From assembly GCF_000308575.1 (NCBI RefSeq), contig NZ_BAFZ01000093.1, positions 1-64,000 of the forward strand: a stretch of 64,000 nt of DNA, written 5' to 3'. Within the stretch, counting starts at the first letter, position 1. The number at the start of each line of letters is the position of its first letter. Positions 44,474 through 53,817 of this stretch are shown here, in pieces. Below the pieces are notes generated by a model. The model saw only the letters and a program-made list of their open reading frames with translations, had not been told where the DNA came from and did not search any database. Source of the stretch: Nocardia exalbida NBRC 100660 (GTDB taxonomy: Bacteria; Actinomycetota; Actinomycetes; Mycobacteriales; Mycobacteriaceae). The position numbers and the translations under genes were made by a program.

Positions 44474-47337
44474 CGACGCCGTGGACCGAAGACCAGGTCG
44501 CGGCGCTGGCGCCGGACGCGAATTCGCTGTCGGCGGCCCGCAAGCTGGTGAGCCGCTGGCGCGAGTGCGGGCAGCACGGCACGGCGCTGTGGGGGCAGTG
44601 CCAGGGCAGCGGCGCCACGCCGTATCAGACGATCGTCGACCTGTCCGGCTCGGCATATCGGTGCTCCTGCCCGAGCCGCAAGTTCCCCTGCAAACACGCG
44701 CTGTCGCTGTTGCTGCGCTGGGTCGCGGGCGAGGTCGCCGTCGTTCCCGAGACCGCCGACTACGCGGCGTCGTGGATCGGCGGCCGTGCGGGGCGGGCCA
44801 CCGCGACCGCGGACCGGTCGCGCACCGCGAACCCGGCCACCGCCGAACAGCGGCGGGTGCGGGTGACGGCAGGCTTGGAGGAACTCGACGTCTGGCTCGG
44901 TGATCAGGTACGCACCGGGCTCGCGCAGGCCGATCGCTCGTATCGCGCCTTCGAGGCCGTGGCCGCCAGAATGGTCGACGCGCAGGCCCCCGGCCTCGCC
45001 TCCGCCCTGCGCAGGCTCCCGGTCGCCATCGCCACCAGAACCGACTGGCCCGATGTGGTGCTGCGCGAGTACGCGCGGATGCACCTGCTGATCGCCGCGC
45101 ACCGGCAGCTCGACTCGGTGGCTCCCGCGCTGCGCGCCAGCATCCGAACCCACGTCGGCTATCCCAACCCGGCCGAGGCGGTGCGCGCCGAACCTCCGGT
45201 CCGCGACCGATGGATGGTGTTCGGATCGCGGATCACCGAGGACGAGCGCCTCTACACCCGGCGGACCTGGCTGTACGGGAGGGAAAGCAGACGCTGGGCG
45301 CTGGTGGTCGACCATTCCTTCGGGTCCCCCGGCTTCCCCGCCGACGTTCCCCCGCTCGGGCAGATGGCCGACGCGCAGCTGCATTTCTATCCGGGCGCCG
45401 CGCCGCTGCGCGCACTGTGGGGGGAACGGCACAGCGCCGCCGAACCTTTCACCACACTGCCCGCCGCCGACAGTCCCGCTACGATCGCCGCCGCGCTGGC
45501 CGCGCACGCGTCGGCGCTGGGCGCCGATCCGTGGTTGCGTTCCTGGCCGATGCTGCTGGCCGACGTGATGCCCACCCGCACCGAACAAGGCTGGTACGTC
45601 ACCGAATCCGACGGCACGGCGCTGCCGATCCGGCCGGGCGAGCAACCGTGGACACTGCTGGCCGTCTCCGGTGGTCATCCGGTGACCGTGGTCGGCGAGT
45701 GGAGCGCCGACGGGCTGGAGCCGGTTTCGGTGTTCACCGCCGGTGTGGTCGTCGATCTGGTGCGCACCGAGGGTTTCGGATCCGAAGCGTCCCACCCGCC
45801 CGCAGGGTCGACCGCCGGCGCGGACCTCACGTCCGTCGCCCTGCTCGGTACCGCACGCCGAACGCCGGATCTCGCCGCGCTCGTGCCGTCGATCGCGCGC
45901 GCGGCGAATCGATTGCCGAGCGATCCCGCGGTGCGGCTCCTCGAAACAGCCGCGCTGCAAGACCTTTTCCTCCGTGGCGGCCTCGAACCTGCCACCGCGG
46001 CCGCACCCGAGCCCGCCGCGGACGATCCGCGCCCGTCGTTGCCGCGCGCCGCGGCGGCACGCCTGTCCCGCATGCTGCGGGAGCGCTCGGCATTTCTTCC
46101 CGAATGGTTCGACGCGGCGCGGCCGCACGATTACCGGGCGCCGGACGCGCTCTGCGAGCAACTGCTCGAGCACGCGAAGATCAACGCCACCCTGCGCGAG
46201 CCGCTGCTCCGGCTCGCGGGCGCCCGCGGCAGCTGGCTGGCGGCCCGGCATCCGGACTGGCGCGACCTGGTCCGGCAGCCGTCCACCGCGTCCGAGCGCT
46301 CCGCCGACACCTGGCTGTTCGGCCGGCCGCCCGAGCGCCGCGACTGGCTCGCCGAACTCCGGCGCGACGACGCGGGCGCGGCCAGGGCGGCACTGACCGC
46401 GGCATGGCCCAAGGAAACCGGGCCGTTGAAGGCCGAACTGCTGGCCGTGCTCGCCGACCGGCTCGGCCCGGACGACGAGCCCCTGCTGGAAGCGGCGCTG
46501 GACGACCGGCGCGCGGACGTGCGCCGCACCGCCGCCGGACTGCTCGCCCTGCTGCCGGAATCGGCGTTCACCCAGCGGATGCGCGAGCGGGCGAACGCGT
46601 GGATCCGCGCCGAGCACCGGATGCTGCACACGAATGTGCTGCTCACACTGCCGGATACGCTCGACGCCGCCGCACAGCGCGATGGGATCACCGACCGCAC
46701 GACCGAGTTCGCCTACCGCTGGAACGGCGCGCCCGACGTATCCGCGGCCCGGCTCCGGCAGGTGGTCGCCGCCACCCCGCTCGCGCACTGGGCCGGTGTG
46801 CTCGGCACGCCGCAGCAGGCGGTGCGCGCCACGATCGACGACCGTTTCCGGCAGCCGGTCTTCGACGGCTGGGTGGATGCCGCACTGGCGCAACGTGATT
46901 CGGCGTGGGCCCGAGCGCTGTTCGACGCGGGCGTGCCCACGGACCTGGCGATGCTGCGCAGGCGAGAGCTGTTCGCGCTGTTGCCGCTGCCGGATCGGAC
47001 CGCGCACCTGACGCGGCTGGACGGCTCCTGGCTCTCCGAGATCGAGGCGCTGCTGCCCGCGATGGGCCATCCGTGGCCGGAAGCGCTGGCCCAGCACGTG
47101 GTCCTGCTGCTGTTCGAGCGGGCGCGGGCGGCGGCGCGACGTCCCGAGACGCACGGCGCCGCACCGAACGCGCACCGGTCGCTGCTCACCGCGGCCGCAG
47201 TGCACCTTCCCGTCGCCGCCGCGGGCACAGTGACCGCGGTGGCCCGCCGATGCGACGATCCCGCCTGGGAGCGGGCCTTCGACCAGCTCGCCCATGACCT
47301 CAACCACCGCTCGATGATGCTCGAGGAGCTGCAGTGA
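44470..47337 (+). CDS. SWIM zinc-finger protein with HEAT-like repeats
   Basis: A 955-residue protein. The SWIM zinc finger is at about residues 65-77 (CSCPSRKFPCKH, pattern CxCxnCxH), a module that binds DNA or proteins. The large remaining part is helical and HEAT/armadillo-like, for example GPLKAELLAVLADRLGPDDE and DDRRADVRRTAAGLLALL. No enzymatic motif was seen, so it is probably the recognition or scaffold subunit of the four-gene system. ATG 44470 is supported by the ATGA overlap with the leader ORF. Its stop overlaps the MoxR gene by four bases. Confidence 0.88.
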   Translation: MTTPWTEDQVAALAPDANSLSAARKLVSRWRECGQHGTALWGQCQGSGATPYQTIVDLSGSAYRCSCPSRKFPCKHALSLLLRWVAGEVAVVPETADYAASWIGGRAGRATATADRSRTANPATAEQRRVRVTAGLEELDVWLGDQVRTGLAQADRSYRAFEAVAARMVDAQAPGLASALRRLPVAIATRTDWPDVVLREYARMHLLIAAHRQLDSVAPALRASIRTHVGYPNPAEAVRAEPPVRDRWMVFGSRITEDERLYTRRTWLYGRESRRWALVVDHSFGSPGFPADVPPLGQMADAQLHFYPGAAPLRALWGERHSAAEPFTTLPAADSPATIAAALAAHASALGADPWLRSWPMLLADVMPTRTEQGWYVTESDGTALPIRPGEQPWTLLAVSGGHPVTVVGEWSADGLEPVSVFTAGVVVDLVRTEGFGSEASHPPAGSTAGADLTSVALLGTARRTPDLAALVPSIARAANRLPSDPAVRLLETAALQDLFLRGGLEPATAAAPEPAADDPRPSLPRAAAARLSRMLRERSAFLPEWFDAARPHDYRAPDALCEQLLEHAKINATLREPLLRLAGARGSWLAARHPDWRDLVRQPSTASERSADTWLFGRPPERRDWLAELRRDDAGAARAALTAAWPKETGPLKAELLAVLADRLGPDDEPLLEAALDDRRADVRRTAAGLLALLPESAFTQRMRERANAWIRAEHRMLHTNVLLTLPDTLDAAAQRDGITDRTTEFAYRWNGAPDVSAARLRQVVAATPLAHWAGVLGTPQQAVRATIDDRFRQPVFDGWVDAALAQRDSAWARALFDAGVPTDLAMLRRRELFALLPLPDRTAHLTRLDGSWLSEIEALLPAMGHPWPEALAQHVVLLLFERARAAARRPETHGAAPNAHRSLLTAAAVHLPVAAAGTVTAVARRCDDPAWERAFDQLAHDLNHRSMMLEELQ

Positions 47338-48434
47338 CCACCACCGACCCGGCGCCGGATCTGCTGCGCCCCCACGCCGAACAGGCATACGCCGACGAGC
47401 TGCGCGCCCTCGCCGCCGCCGACGACCGGCCCCGCCCGCCGTCCTGGCGACTGTCGCCCTGGGCGGTGGTCACCTACCTGCTCGGCGGCTCCCTCCCCGA
47501 CGGCACCGTGATCACCCCCAAGTACGTCGGCCCGCGCAGGCTCATGGAAGTGGCGGTGGCGACGCTGGCCACCGACCGGGCGCTGTTGCTGCTCGGTGTG
47601 CCGGGCACCGCCAAGACCTGGGTGTCGGAACATCTCTCCGCCGCCATCAGCGGTGCGTCGACGCTGCTGGTGCAGGGCACCTCGGGCACGGCCGAGGAGG
47701 CCATTCGCTACGGCTGGAACTACGCGCGGCTGCTCGCGGAGGGGCCGAGCGAGGCGGCGCTGGTGCCGTCCCCGGTGCTCACGGCCATGCGGGCGGGCTC
47801 CATCGCCCGGCTCGAGGAGCTCACCCGCATCCCGTCGGACGTGCAGGACGCGCTGATCACCATCCTGTCCGAGAAGACCTTACCGGTGCCCGAACTCGGC
47901 ATTGAGGTGCAGGCCGCCAAGGGTTTCAACGTCATCGCCACCGCCAACGACCGCGACCGCGGGGTGAACGAGTTGTCCTCCGCGCTGCGCCGCCGGTTCA
48001 ACACGGTGGTGTTGCCGCTGCCCGCGAGCGAGGACGAGGAGGTCGCCATCGTCAGCAGGCGGGTCGAGCAGCTCGGCGCCGCACTGGAACTGCCCACCGT
48101 GCCCGCGGCGGCCGAAGAGGTGCGGCGGGTGGTGCGGGTCTTCCGCGAGTTGCGCTCCGGCAGCACCGCCGACGGCCGGACCAAGCTCAAGTCGCCGTCC
48201 GGAACGCTGTCCACGGCCGAGGCGATCTCGGTGATCACCAACGGGATCGCGCTCTCGGCACACTTCGGCGACGGCGTGCTGCGCGCCTCCGATATCGCGG
48301 GCGCGGTGCTCGGTTCGGTGATCAAGGATCCGGTGGCCGATGCGGTGGTGTGGACCGAGTACCTGGAGGCCGTGATCCGCGAACGCCCCGACTGGGCGGA
48401 TTTCTACCGCGCCTGCCGTGAGGTCAGCGGGTGA
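47334..48434 (+). CDS. MoxR-like AAA+ ATPase
   Basis: A 366-residue AAA+ protein. Walker A is GVPGTAKTW at 88-96. In the Walker B position the sequence reads SIARLEELTRIP, so the usual Asp is Glu (EE). Sensor 1 is NVIATANDRDRG and the arginine finger region is SSALRRRF. MoxR ATPases work with vWA proteins as chaperones or to load metal cofactors. GTG 47334 overlaps the SWIM stop (GTGA), and its own stop overlaps the DUF5682 start. This is the motor of the operon. Confidence 0.92.
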   Translation: MTTTDPAPDLLRPHAEQAYADELRALAAADDRPRPPSWRLSPWAVVTYLLGGSLPDGTVITPKYVGPRRLMEVAVATLATDRALLLLGVPGTAKTWVSEHLSAAISGASTLLVQGTSGTAEEAIRYGWNYARLLAEGPSEAALVPSPVLTAMRAGSIARLEELTRIPSDVQDALITILSEKTLPVPELGIEVQAAKGFNVIATANDRDRGVNELSSALRRRFNTVVLPLPASEDEEVAIVSRRVEQLGAALELPTVPAAAEEVRRVVRVFRELRSGSTADGRTKLKSPSGTLSTAEAISVITNGIALSAHFGDGVLRASDIAGAVLGSVIKDPVADAVVWTEYLEAVIRERPDWADFYRACREVSG

Positions 48435-50839
48435 CCTCCGGCACCGAAACCGCCGCGACGACCAGGGTTTTCGGCATCCGCCACCATGGTCCCGGGTCGG
48501 CGCGCTCGTTGCGGCTGGCCTTGACGGCCTTCCGGCCCGACATGATTCTCATCGAGGGGCCCGCGGACGCCGATCCGCTGGTGGGCCTCGTCGCCGCCGA
48601 AGGGATGTCCCCGCCGGTCGCGCTGCTGGCCTACGTCCCCGACGCACCCGCCAAGGCCGCGTTCTGGCCCTACGCGGTGTTCTCCCCCGAATGGCAGGCG
48701 CTGCGCTACGCCGTGGACAACGACGTACCCGTGCGGTTCTGCGATCTGCCCGCCACCGTCACGCTCGCGACGGAGGACGAGCCCGGCGACCGGTTCGATC
48801 CGCTGGCCGCGCTCGCCGAGGCGGGCGGCTACGACGACGCCGAACGCTGGTGGGACGCCGTCGTCGAGACCGTCCCGGACGCCGACGCGTTCGAGGCGAT
48901 CACCGAGGCGATGGGCGCGCTGCGCGAATCCGTCGAGCACACGGGTGGCCGGGGCGACATGATGCCGGAAACCGGCCCACCGGACGCGAACGAGAACCCG
49001 TCGAACGGCGAGGACGTCGAGACCGTCCACAACCCGCCTGCGGTCGACCTCACCGGGCAGCTCGCGGACGATTCGGGGCCGGAACCCGATTCGGTCGCGG
49101 AAGCGGTTGCCGATTCGCCGTCGCGCGAATCACCATCCGAGCCACTGGTGGTCGACGCCCACACGCTGCGGCGCGAGGCCTATATGCGCCAGACGATGCG
49201 CAAGGCGCTCGAGGACGGAGCGAGGCGGCTCGCGGTGGTGTGCGGTGCGTGGCACGCGCCCGCGCTCACCGGCGCACTCGGTCCCGCCGCGCCGGACGCC
49301 CGGTTGCTCAAAGGCCTGCCGAAGACCAAAGCCCGGCTCACCTGGGTGCCGTGGACGCATTCGCGGTTGTCCACGTCCTCCGGCTACGGCGCGGGGGTCA
49401 CCTCCCCCGGCTGGTACCACCATCTGTTCACCGCGACCGAGCGGCCGATCGCCCGATGGCTGACCAAGGTGGCCGGCGTGCTGCGCGCCCACGATCTGCC
49501 CGTCTCCAGCGCGCATGTCATCGAAGCCGTCCGGCTCGCCGACGCCCTCGCCGCGTTGCGCGCCCGCCCGCTCGCCGGTCTGTCGGAGGTCACCGAGGCC
49601 ACGCGGTCGGTGCTGTGCGGCGGAGACGAGACGATGCTGCGGTTGGTGATCGGTGAACTCGTCGTCGGCGAGGCGCTCGGCGCCGTTCCGGAGCAGACGC
49701 CGACCGTGCCGCTGGACGCCGACCTGCGCGCCACCATCCGGTCGCTGCGGATGAAGCAGGAGCCCTCGATCCGCACCGTCGACCTGGATCTGCGCAAAGA
49801 ACGCGAGGTCGAGCGGTCGCGTCTGTTGCACCGGCTGCGGGTCCTGGACATCGAGTGGGGCACGCTCACCACCAGCGAGGTCCGCAGCACCGGCACCTTC
49901 CGGGAGACCTGGACGCTGCGATGGCATCCCGAGTACGCGATCTCGATCATCGAGGCCTCGCGCTGGGGCACCACCATCCGCAGTGCGGCGGAGTCGAAGA
50001 TCCTCGACACCGCGAGCCGCGCCGACCGCTCGGTCGGCGAACTGACCGCCGCGCTGGAAGTCGCGCTGCTGGCCGACCTGGGCGGCGCCACGGACGGATT
50101 GATCGCCCGGCTGGAATCCACCGCGGCGCTCGACCACGACGTCACCCATCTGCTGGCCGCGCTGCCCGGCCTGATCCGGACACTGCGTTACGGCGACGTG
50201 CGCGGCACCGACACCAAGGCGCTGGCCCATGTCGCCGACGGGCTGCTGGTACGCATCTGCGCGGGCCTGTCGGCGGCGGTGACCGGATTGGACACCGACG
50301 CCGCCACCGAATTGCGCGGTCTCCTGGACGCGGCGCACACCGCCATCCACACCAGGGACGACGACTGGGCCACCGGCGAGTGGCTGGCCGCGCTGCGCCG
50401 CGTCGCCGACCGCGACGACGTGCACGGCGCGCTGGTGGGGCGTGCCGTCCGTTTGCTCGCCGACGCCGGCCGCATCGACGACGCCGAGGCCGCGCGGAGA
50501 CTCTCCGCGGCGCTGTCGGTGGGCGCCACCGCCGCGGCCAAGGCGGCGTGGATCGACGGGTTTCTCGGCGGTCGCGGTCTGTTGCTGGTGCACGACCGGG
50601 AACTGTTGCGGCTCATCGACGGCTGGTTGCGCGGCCTCGGCGACGACACCTTCGTCGAAACCCTGCCGCTGCTGCGCCGCACCTTCGGCGCGTTCGAATC
50701 GGGCGAACGCCGCGCGATCGGGCAGGCGGTCCGCGACGGCGGATCCGTCGCCGCCACGTCGGCCGTCGCGGGCGTCGACGTCGACCGGGCCACAGCCGCG
50801 GTGCGCACCGCGGCGGAGATCTTGGGGGTGACGGTATGA
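48431..50839 (+). CDS. DUF5682 protein, Tiki/TraB/ChaN-like N-terminus
   Basis: An 802-residue protein of the DUF5682 family, uncharacterised. The N-terminal domain has GIRHHGPGS at 15-23, DMILIEGPADADPL just after, and VVCGAWHAPAL at about 270; these GxxH-type motifs resemble the Tiki/TraB/ChaN/EreA superfamily, several members of which are metal-dependent hydrolases or peptidases. A low-complexity acidic linker at about 170-235 splits the domain. The C-terminal 500 residues are helical. GTG 48431 overlaps the MoxR stop (GTGA). Its position between an AAA+ motor and a vWA protein suggests an effector or processed partner. Confidence 0.85.
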   Translation: MTSGTETAATTRVFGIRHHGPGSARSLRLALTAFRPDMILIEGPADADPLVGLVAAEGMSPPVALLAYVPDAPAKAAFWPYAVFSPEWQALRYAVDNDVPVRFCDLPATVTLATEDEPGDRFDPLAALAEAGGYDDAERWWDAVVETVPDADAFEAITEAMGALRESVEHTGGRGDMMPETGPPDANENPSNGEDVETVHNPPAVDLTGQLADDSGPEPDSVAEAVADSPSRESPSEPLVVDAHTLRREAYMRQTMRKALEDGARRLAVVCGAWHAPALTGALGPAAPDARLLKGLPKTKARLTWVPWTHSRLSTSSGYGAGVTSPGWYHHLFTATERPIARWLTKVAGVLRAHDLPVSSAHVIEAVRLADALAALRARPLAGLSEVTEATRSVLCGGDETMLRLVIGELVVGEALGAVPEQTPTVPLDADLRATIRSLRMKQEPSIRTVDLDLRKEREVERSRLLHRLRVLDIEWGTLTTSEVRSTGTFRETWTLRWHPEYAISIIEASRWGTTIRSAAESKILDTASRADRSVGELTAALEVALLADLGGATDGLIARLESTAALDHDVTHLLAALPGLIRTLRYGDVRGTDTKALAHVADGLLVRICAGLSAAVTGLDTDAATELRGLLDAAHTAIHTRDDDWATGEWLAALRRVADRDDVHGALVGRAVRLLADAGRIDDAEAARRLSAALSVGATAAAKAAWIDGFLGGRGLLLVHDRELLRLIDGWLRGLGDDTFVETLPLLRRTFGAFESGERRAIGQAVRDGGSVAATSAVAGVDVDRATAAVRTAAEILGVTV

Positions 50840-50855
50840 GAGGTCAGGACAGGGC

Positions 50856-52013
50856 ATGAGTGGCGAAGCACAGTCCCGGCGATGGCGATTGGTGCTCGGC
50901 GCGGCCGCGGAGGAAGGACTGGGCGGGCTGGGCTCCGGCACGGACGCGGCCATGGATCGGGCGCTGTCGGCGCTGTACAACACCGATGACGAGACCTCGC
51001 CCGGCAAGCGCACCGGCGGTTTGCAGGGCTCGGCCCCGCGGGTGGCCCGCTGGCTCGGCGACATTCGCGGCTACTTCCCCGCCTCCGTCGTCGAGGTCAT
51101 GCAGCGCGACGCCGTGGAACGGCTCGACCTCACCCAGTTGCTGCTGGAGCCGGAACTGCTCGAGGCGGTGGAGCCCGACGTGCACCTGGTCGGCACCCTG
51201 CTGAGCCTGAACCGGGTGATGCCCGAGACCACCAAGGCGACCGCGCGCATGGTGGTGGAGAAAGTGGTGCGGGAGATCGAGCAGCGCGTCGCGGCGCGGA
51301 CCGTCGCCGCGGTCTCCGGTGCGCTGAACCGCGCTGCCCGCGTCACCCGGCCGCGATTGCGGGACATCGACTGGGATCGCACGATTCGTAAGAACCTCGC
51401 CACCTACCTGCCCGAGCATCGCACCGTGGTCCCCGAACGCCTGGTCGGCTACGGCCGCAAGGCCCAAGCGGTGCGGCGCGATGTGGTGCTGGCCATCGAT
51501 CAGTCCGGTTCGATGGCCGCCAGCGTCGTCTACGCGTCGGTGTTCGGCGCGGTGCTCGCCTCGATGCGGTCGCTACGCACCTCGATGGTGGTCTTCGACA
51601 CCGAGATCGTCGATCTGACCGACAAACTCGACGACCCGGTGGAGGTGCTGTTCGGCACGCAACTGGGCGGCGGCACCGACATCAACCGGGCTCTGGCCTA
51701 CTGCCGGTCCCTGGTAACCCGCCCGGCCGAGACGTTGTTCGTCCTGATCTCCGACCTCTACGAGGGAGGCATCCGCGACGAGATGCTGCGCCGCGTCCGC
51801 TCGATGCAGGAGTCCGGCGTGCAGGTCGTCGTGCTGCTCGCGCTGTCCGACGACGGCGCGCCCGCCTTCGATCACGACAACGCCGCGGCACTCGCCGCGC
51901 TGGGCATCCCGGCGTTCGCGTGCACGCCCGACAAATTCCCGGAGCTACTGGCGCTGGCTCTCGATCGCGGCGACGTCCGGTCCTGGGCGAACGCCAACGC
52001 CGCCCACCACTGA
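50856..52013 (+). CDS. vWA domain protein (CoxE-like) with MIDAS site
   Basis: A 385-residue protein. The C-terminal von Willebrand A domain has a complete metal-ion-dependent adhesion site: AIDQSGSMAAS (DxSxS) at about 215, GGTDIN (Thr) and LISDLYEGG (Asp). The N-terminal half is helical. MoxR-vWA pairs act together, the vWA part binding the client or target. It begins 16 bases after the DUF5682 stop and closes the operon. The stop is followed by about 65 bases with no clear hairpin. Confidence 0.92.
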   Translation: MSGEAQSRRWRLVLGAAAEEGLGGLGSGTDAAMDRALSALYNTDDETSPGKRTGGLQGSAPRVARWLGDIRGYFPASVVEVMQRDAVERLDLTQLLLEPELLEAVEPDVHLVGTLLSLNRVMPETTKATARMVVEKVVREIEQRVAARTVAAVSGALNRAARVTRPRLRDIDWDRTIRKNLATYLPEHRTVVPERLVGYGRKAQAVRRDVVLAIDQSGSMAASVVYASVFGAVLASMRSLRTSMVVFDTEIVDLTDKLDDPVEVLFGTQLGGGTDINRALAYCRSLVTRPAETLFVLISDLYEGGIRDEMLRRVRSMQESGVQVVVLLALSDDGAPAFDHDNAAALAALGIPAFACTPDKFPELLALALDRGDVRSWANANAAHH

Positions 52014-52078
52014 ATCGGCCTGCACAGCGCCATGACGGTCAGCGAAACGGAGGGCGCGCAAGCCGCGCCCGGAACGCG

Positions 52079-52171
52079 TCAGCCCGGGTAGCCCCCGGGG
52101 AATCCCCCCAGCAGGGAGAACACTTGGATCGCAAGCGAAGACAGCAGATCCACGATCGTCATCGGTTCCAC
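52079..52171 (-). CDS. Possible 30-residue hydrophobic small protein
   Basis: A short ORF from GTG 52171 with AAGGAG five bases before it; the ATG inside at 52162 is an alternative. The peptide VEPMTIVDLLSSLAIQVFSLL continues into GGFPGGYPG. It has one amphipathic or membrane-type helix and a Gly/Pro tail. The strong ribosome site is the main support. It lies on minus between the vWA gene and the PAP2 gene (gap of about 100 bases to the latter), so it may be transcribed with PAP2. Function is unknown. Confidence 0.5.
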   Translation of the reverse strand: MEPMTIVDLLSSLAIQVFSLLGGFPGGYPG

Positions 52172-52269
52172 GGCAACTCCTTGTCCGGGCGGGCGAACAG
52201 GACGGCTCTGCGATCGTACGCGCCGCGGCGGGCTTTTCCGGGCATCGCCGCCGGGCGTGTGCGCAACCG

Positions 52270-53091
52270 CTACGAGCTGGTCGCGACGGGTTTCTTCGAG
52301 ACGGGACCCATCACGCCCCAGGCGGTGGCCGCCGCGGGGACCACGAAGGGATGCAGGGCGGCGGACACCGCCAGCAACGCGACAGCGACCACCGTGTCCA
52401 GCCAGTAGTGGTTGGCGGTGCCCACCACCACGACCGTGGTCAGCACCGGATGGGCCAGCGCGAGCCAGCGCCACGACGTGCGAGTCGCGGCGACTACCGC
52501 CACCCCGAGCAGCAGCGCCCAGCCGACGTGCAGCGAAGGCATGGCCGCGAACTGATTGGACAGCCCGCCGGAATCGGCGTCGCCGTAGACGGATTGGCCG
52601 TACCGGGCGGCCAGATCGATGAACCCCTGATCGGGCAGCATGCGCGGCGGCGCGAGCGGGACCAGTATGTGCACCACGAGCGCGGCGCCGGTCAGCGCCA
52701 CCATGAGGTTCCTGGTCCAGCGGTAGTGACCCGGGCGAAACACCCACAGCCACAGCAGGACCCCGACGGCTACGGTGAAATGCGCACTGGCGTAGTAGAA
52801 GTTGGCCGGAACGGCGAGGAACTCGCGGTCCAGGAACAACGACTGAATCGTGCGCTCGTCCGGCAGGCCGAGCCGTCTTTCGAAGCCGAGCAGACCGTGC
52901 GCGTTGGCCATAGCGCGCCCGGTGTCGTCGGCGGTGACCAGCCGTCCCGCGCGATAGCCGAGGTAGAGGACCGTGATGAGGACGAGCTGCCCGACCGCCT
53001 CGCCGCCGCGTCCGCGAACAGCCGCCCGCACCCGTTCGACGACTCCGCCCGGCGCGAACTCCAGTCCGGCGCCGTAGTCCACAGCGACCAT
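52270..53091 (-). CDS. PAP2-superfamily inositolphosphotransferase-like membrane protein
   Basis: A 273-residue protein with about six membrane helices. The PAP2-type active site is seen in the two parts MPSLHVGWALLLG and GTANHYWLDTVVA, which give the catalytic histidines. Actinobacterial relatives act as phosphatidylinositol-type or phosphate transferases/phosphatases in the envelope. GGAGG lies eight bases before ATG 53091. Upstream, from 53092 on, is an AT-richer promoter region. Confidence 0.87.
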   Translation of the reverse strand: MVAVDYGAGLEFAPGGVVERVRAAVRGRGGEAVGQLVLITVLYLGYRAGRLVTADDTGRAMANAHGLLGFERRLGLPDERTIQSLFLDREFLAVPANFYYASAHFTVAVGVLLWLWVFRPGHYRWTRNLMVALTGAALVVHILVPLAPPRMLPDQGFIDLAARYGQSVYGDADSGGLSNQFAAMPSLHVGWALLLGVAVVAATRTSWRWLALAHPVLTTVVVVGTANHYWLDTVVAVALLAVSAALHPFVVPAAATAWGVMGPVSKKPVATSS

Positions 53092-53778
53092 CGCGCGGCC
53101 TCCTTCCCCGTTGAGTCAGGCCGTTTACCGAGAATTAAGTGGAGTGGTAACCTCCGTTTAACCTAACACTACGAAACCGACAACTTCAGCAAGATGTGAC
53201 GGGACAGACAGCGGCACGCCGAGGAACGAGTTCGCTTGCGACACAAGTGAACTCGCGATTCGTGCCGCCCGCTCGGAGGGCATCGGTACTGGTGTCACCG
53301 GGTACGCGGAGGCTGTGCTGAAGCGATGTATTGCCGTCCGGTGCCCGCTCGAAGCGGACTGATCCCTGATGCCGTTACCGATGATCGCGGCTGAGTCCAG
53401 ATCGGCGGCGGTTCCGGCCGACCCACGATGTGATCGCCGGGAGGACGCAGTCGTCTTCGGGAACACGGTCACCGTGGCACACCCCGGGCGAGTACCGGGG
53501 CCTGTCACCGACCGGCCGATCCGTCACCGACAACGCGATGTTCATCGTCCGCTTCGCCGACGACCGAGTCACCGAGCGATCCGGGAGGGCGTGGACGGCT
53601 TCGCACAGATGCGACAACTCGGCGGTGAACCGCCCCCCGGGTCGGCGACCCGCCGCGCGAACGCCACCGCCTTGTTCCCCGTTTCGGCGCAACGCCGGCG
53701 AACGCACCCGAGTCGCCGTTGTTCACCCGAATGCGTCGCGAGGTGCGAACCCGCCTGTTCCGGGCCGCCAAACCGCCG
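53092..53778. other. Non-coding stretch between PAP2 and the FtsX-type ABC genes
   Basis: About 690 bases without a supported gene. Its first 80 bases are AT-rich and contain the PAP2 promoter, with a TTAGGTTA half-site on minus at 53159-53166. Short open frames in several phases exist, with no start signals, no family resemblance and unusual residue use. It could be a decayed gene remnant, but I cannot identify one. Confidence 0.5.
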
Positions 53779-53809
53779 CGTGCGGCGCACGCTGGACGTG
53801 CGCCGCACG
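53779..53809 (-). terminator. Strong terminator after the FtsX-type permease
   Basis: A 13-bp perfect stem (CGTGCGGCGCACG at 53779-53791, its inverse at 53797-53809) with a 5-base loop begins nine bases beyond the permease stop at 53818. This ends the ABC transcript on minus. Confidence 0.88.
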
Positions 53810-53817
53810 GGCGGCTC

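Noticed and set aside
44248..47388. A 1046-codon open frame on minus opposite the SWIM gene
   Set aside because: Antisense shadow rich in Gly, Arg and Gln. The plus strand carries the SWIM motif and ATGA/GTGA overlaps with its neighbours.
53156..53166. TTAGGTTA sequence (minus) resembling half of an IdeR iron box before the PAP2 gene
   Set aside because: Only one half-site matches the 19-bp consensus; the other half does not, so an iron box is not supported.
53158..53508. A 116-codon frame on minus in the long gap after the PAP2 gene
   Set aside because: No ribosome site, no family resemblance and irregular residue use. I cannot separate it from chance.
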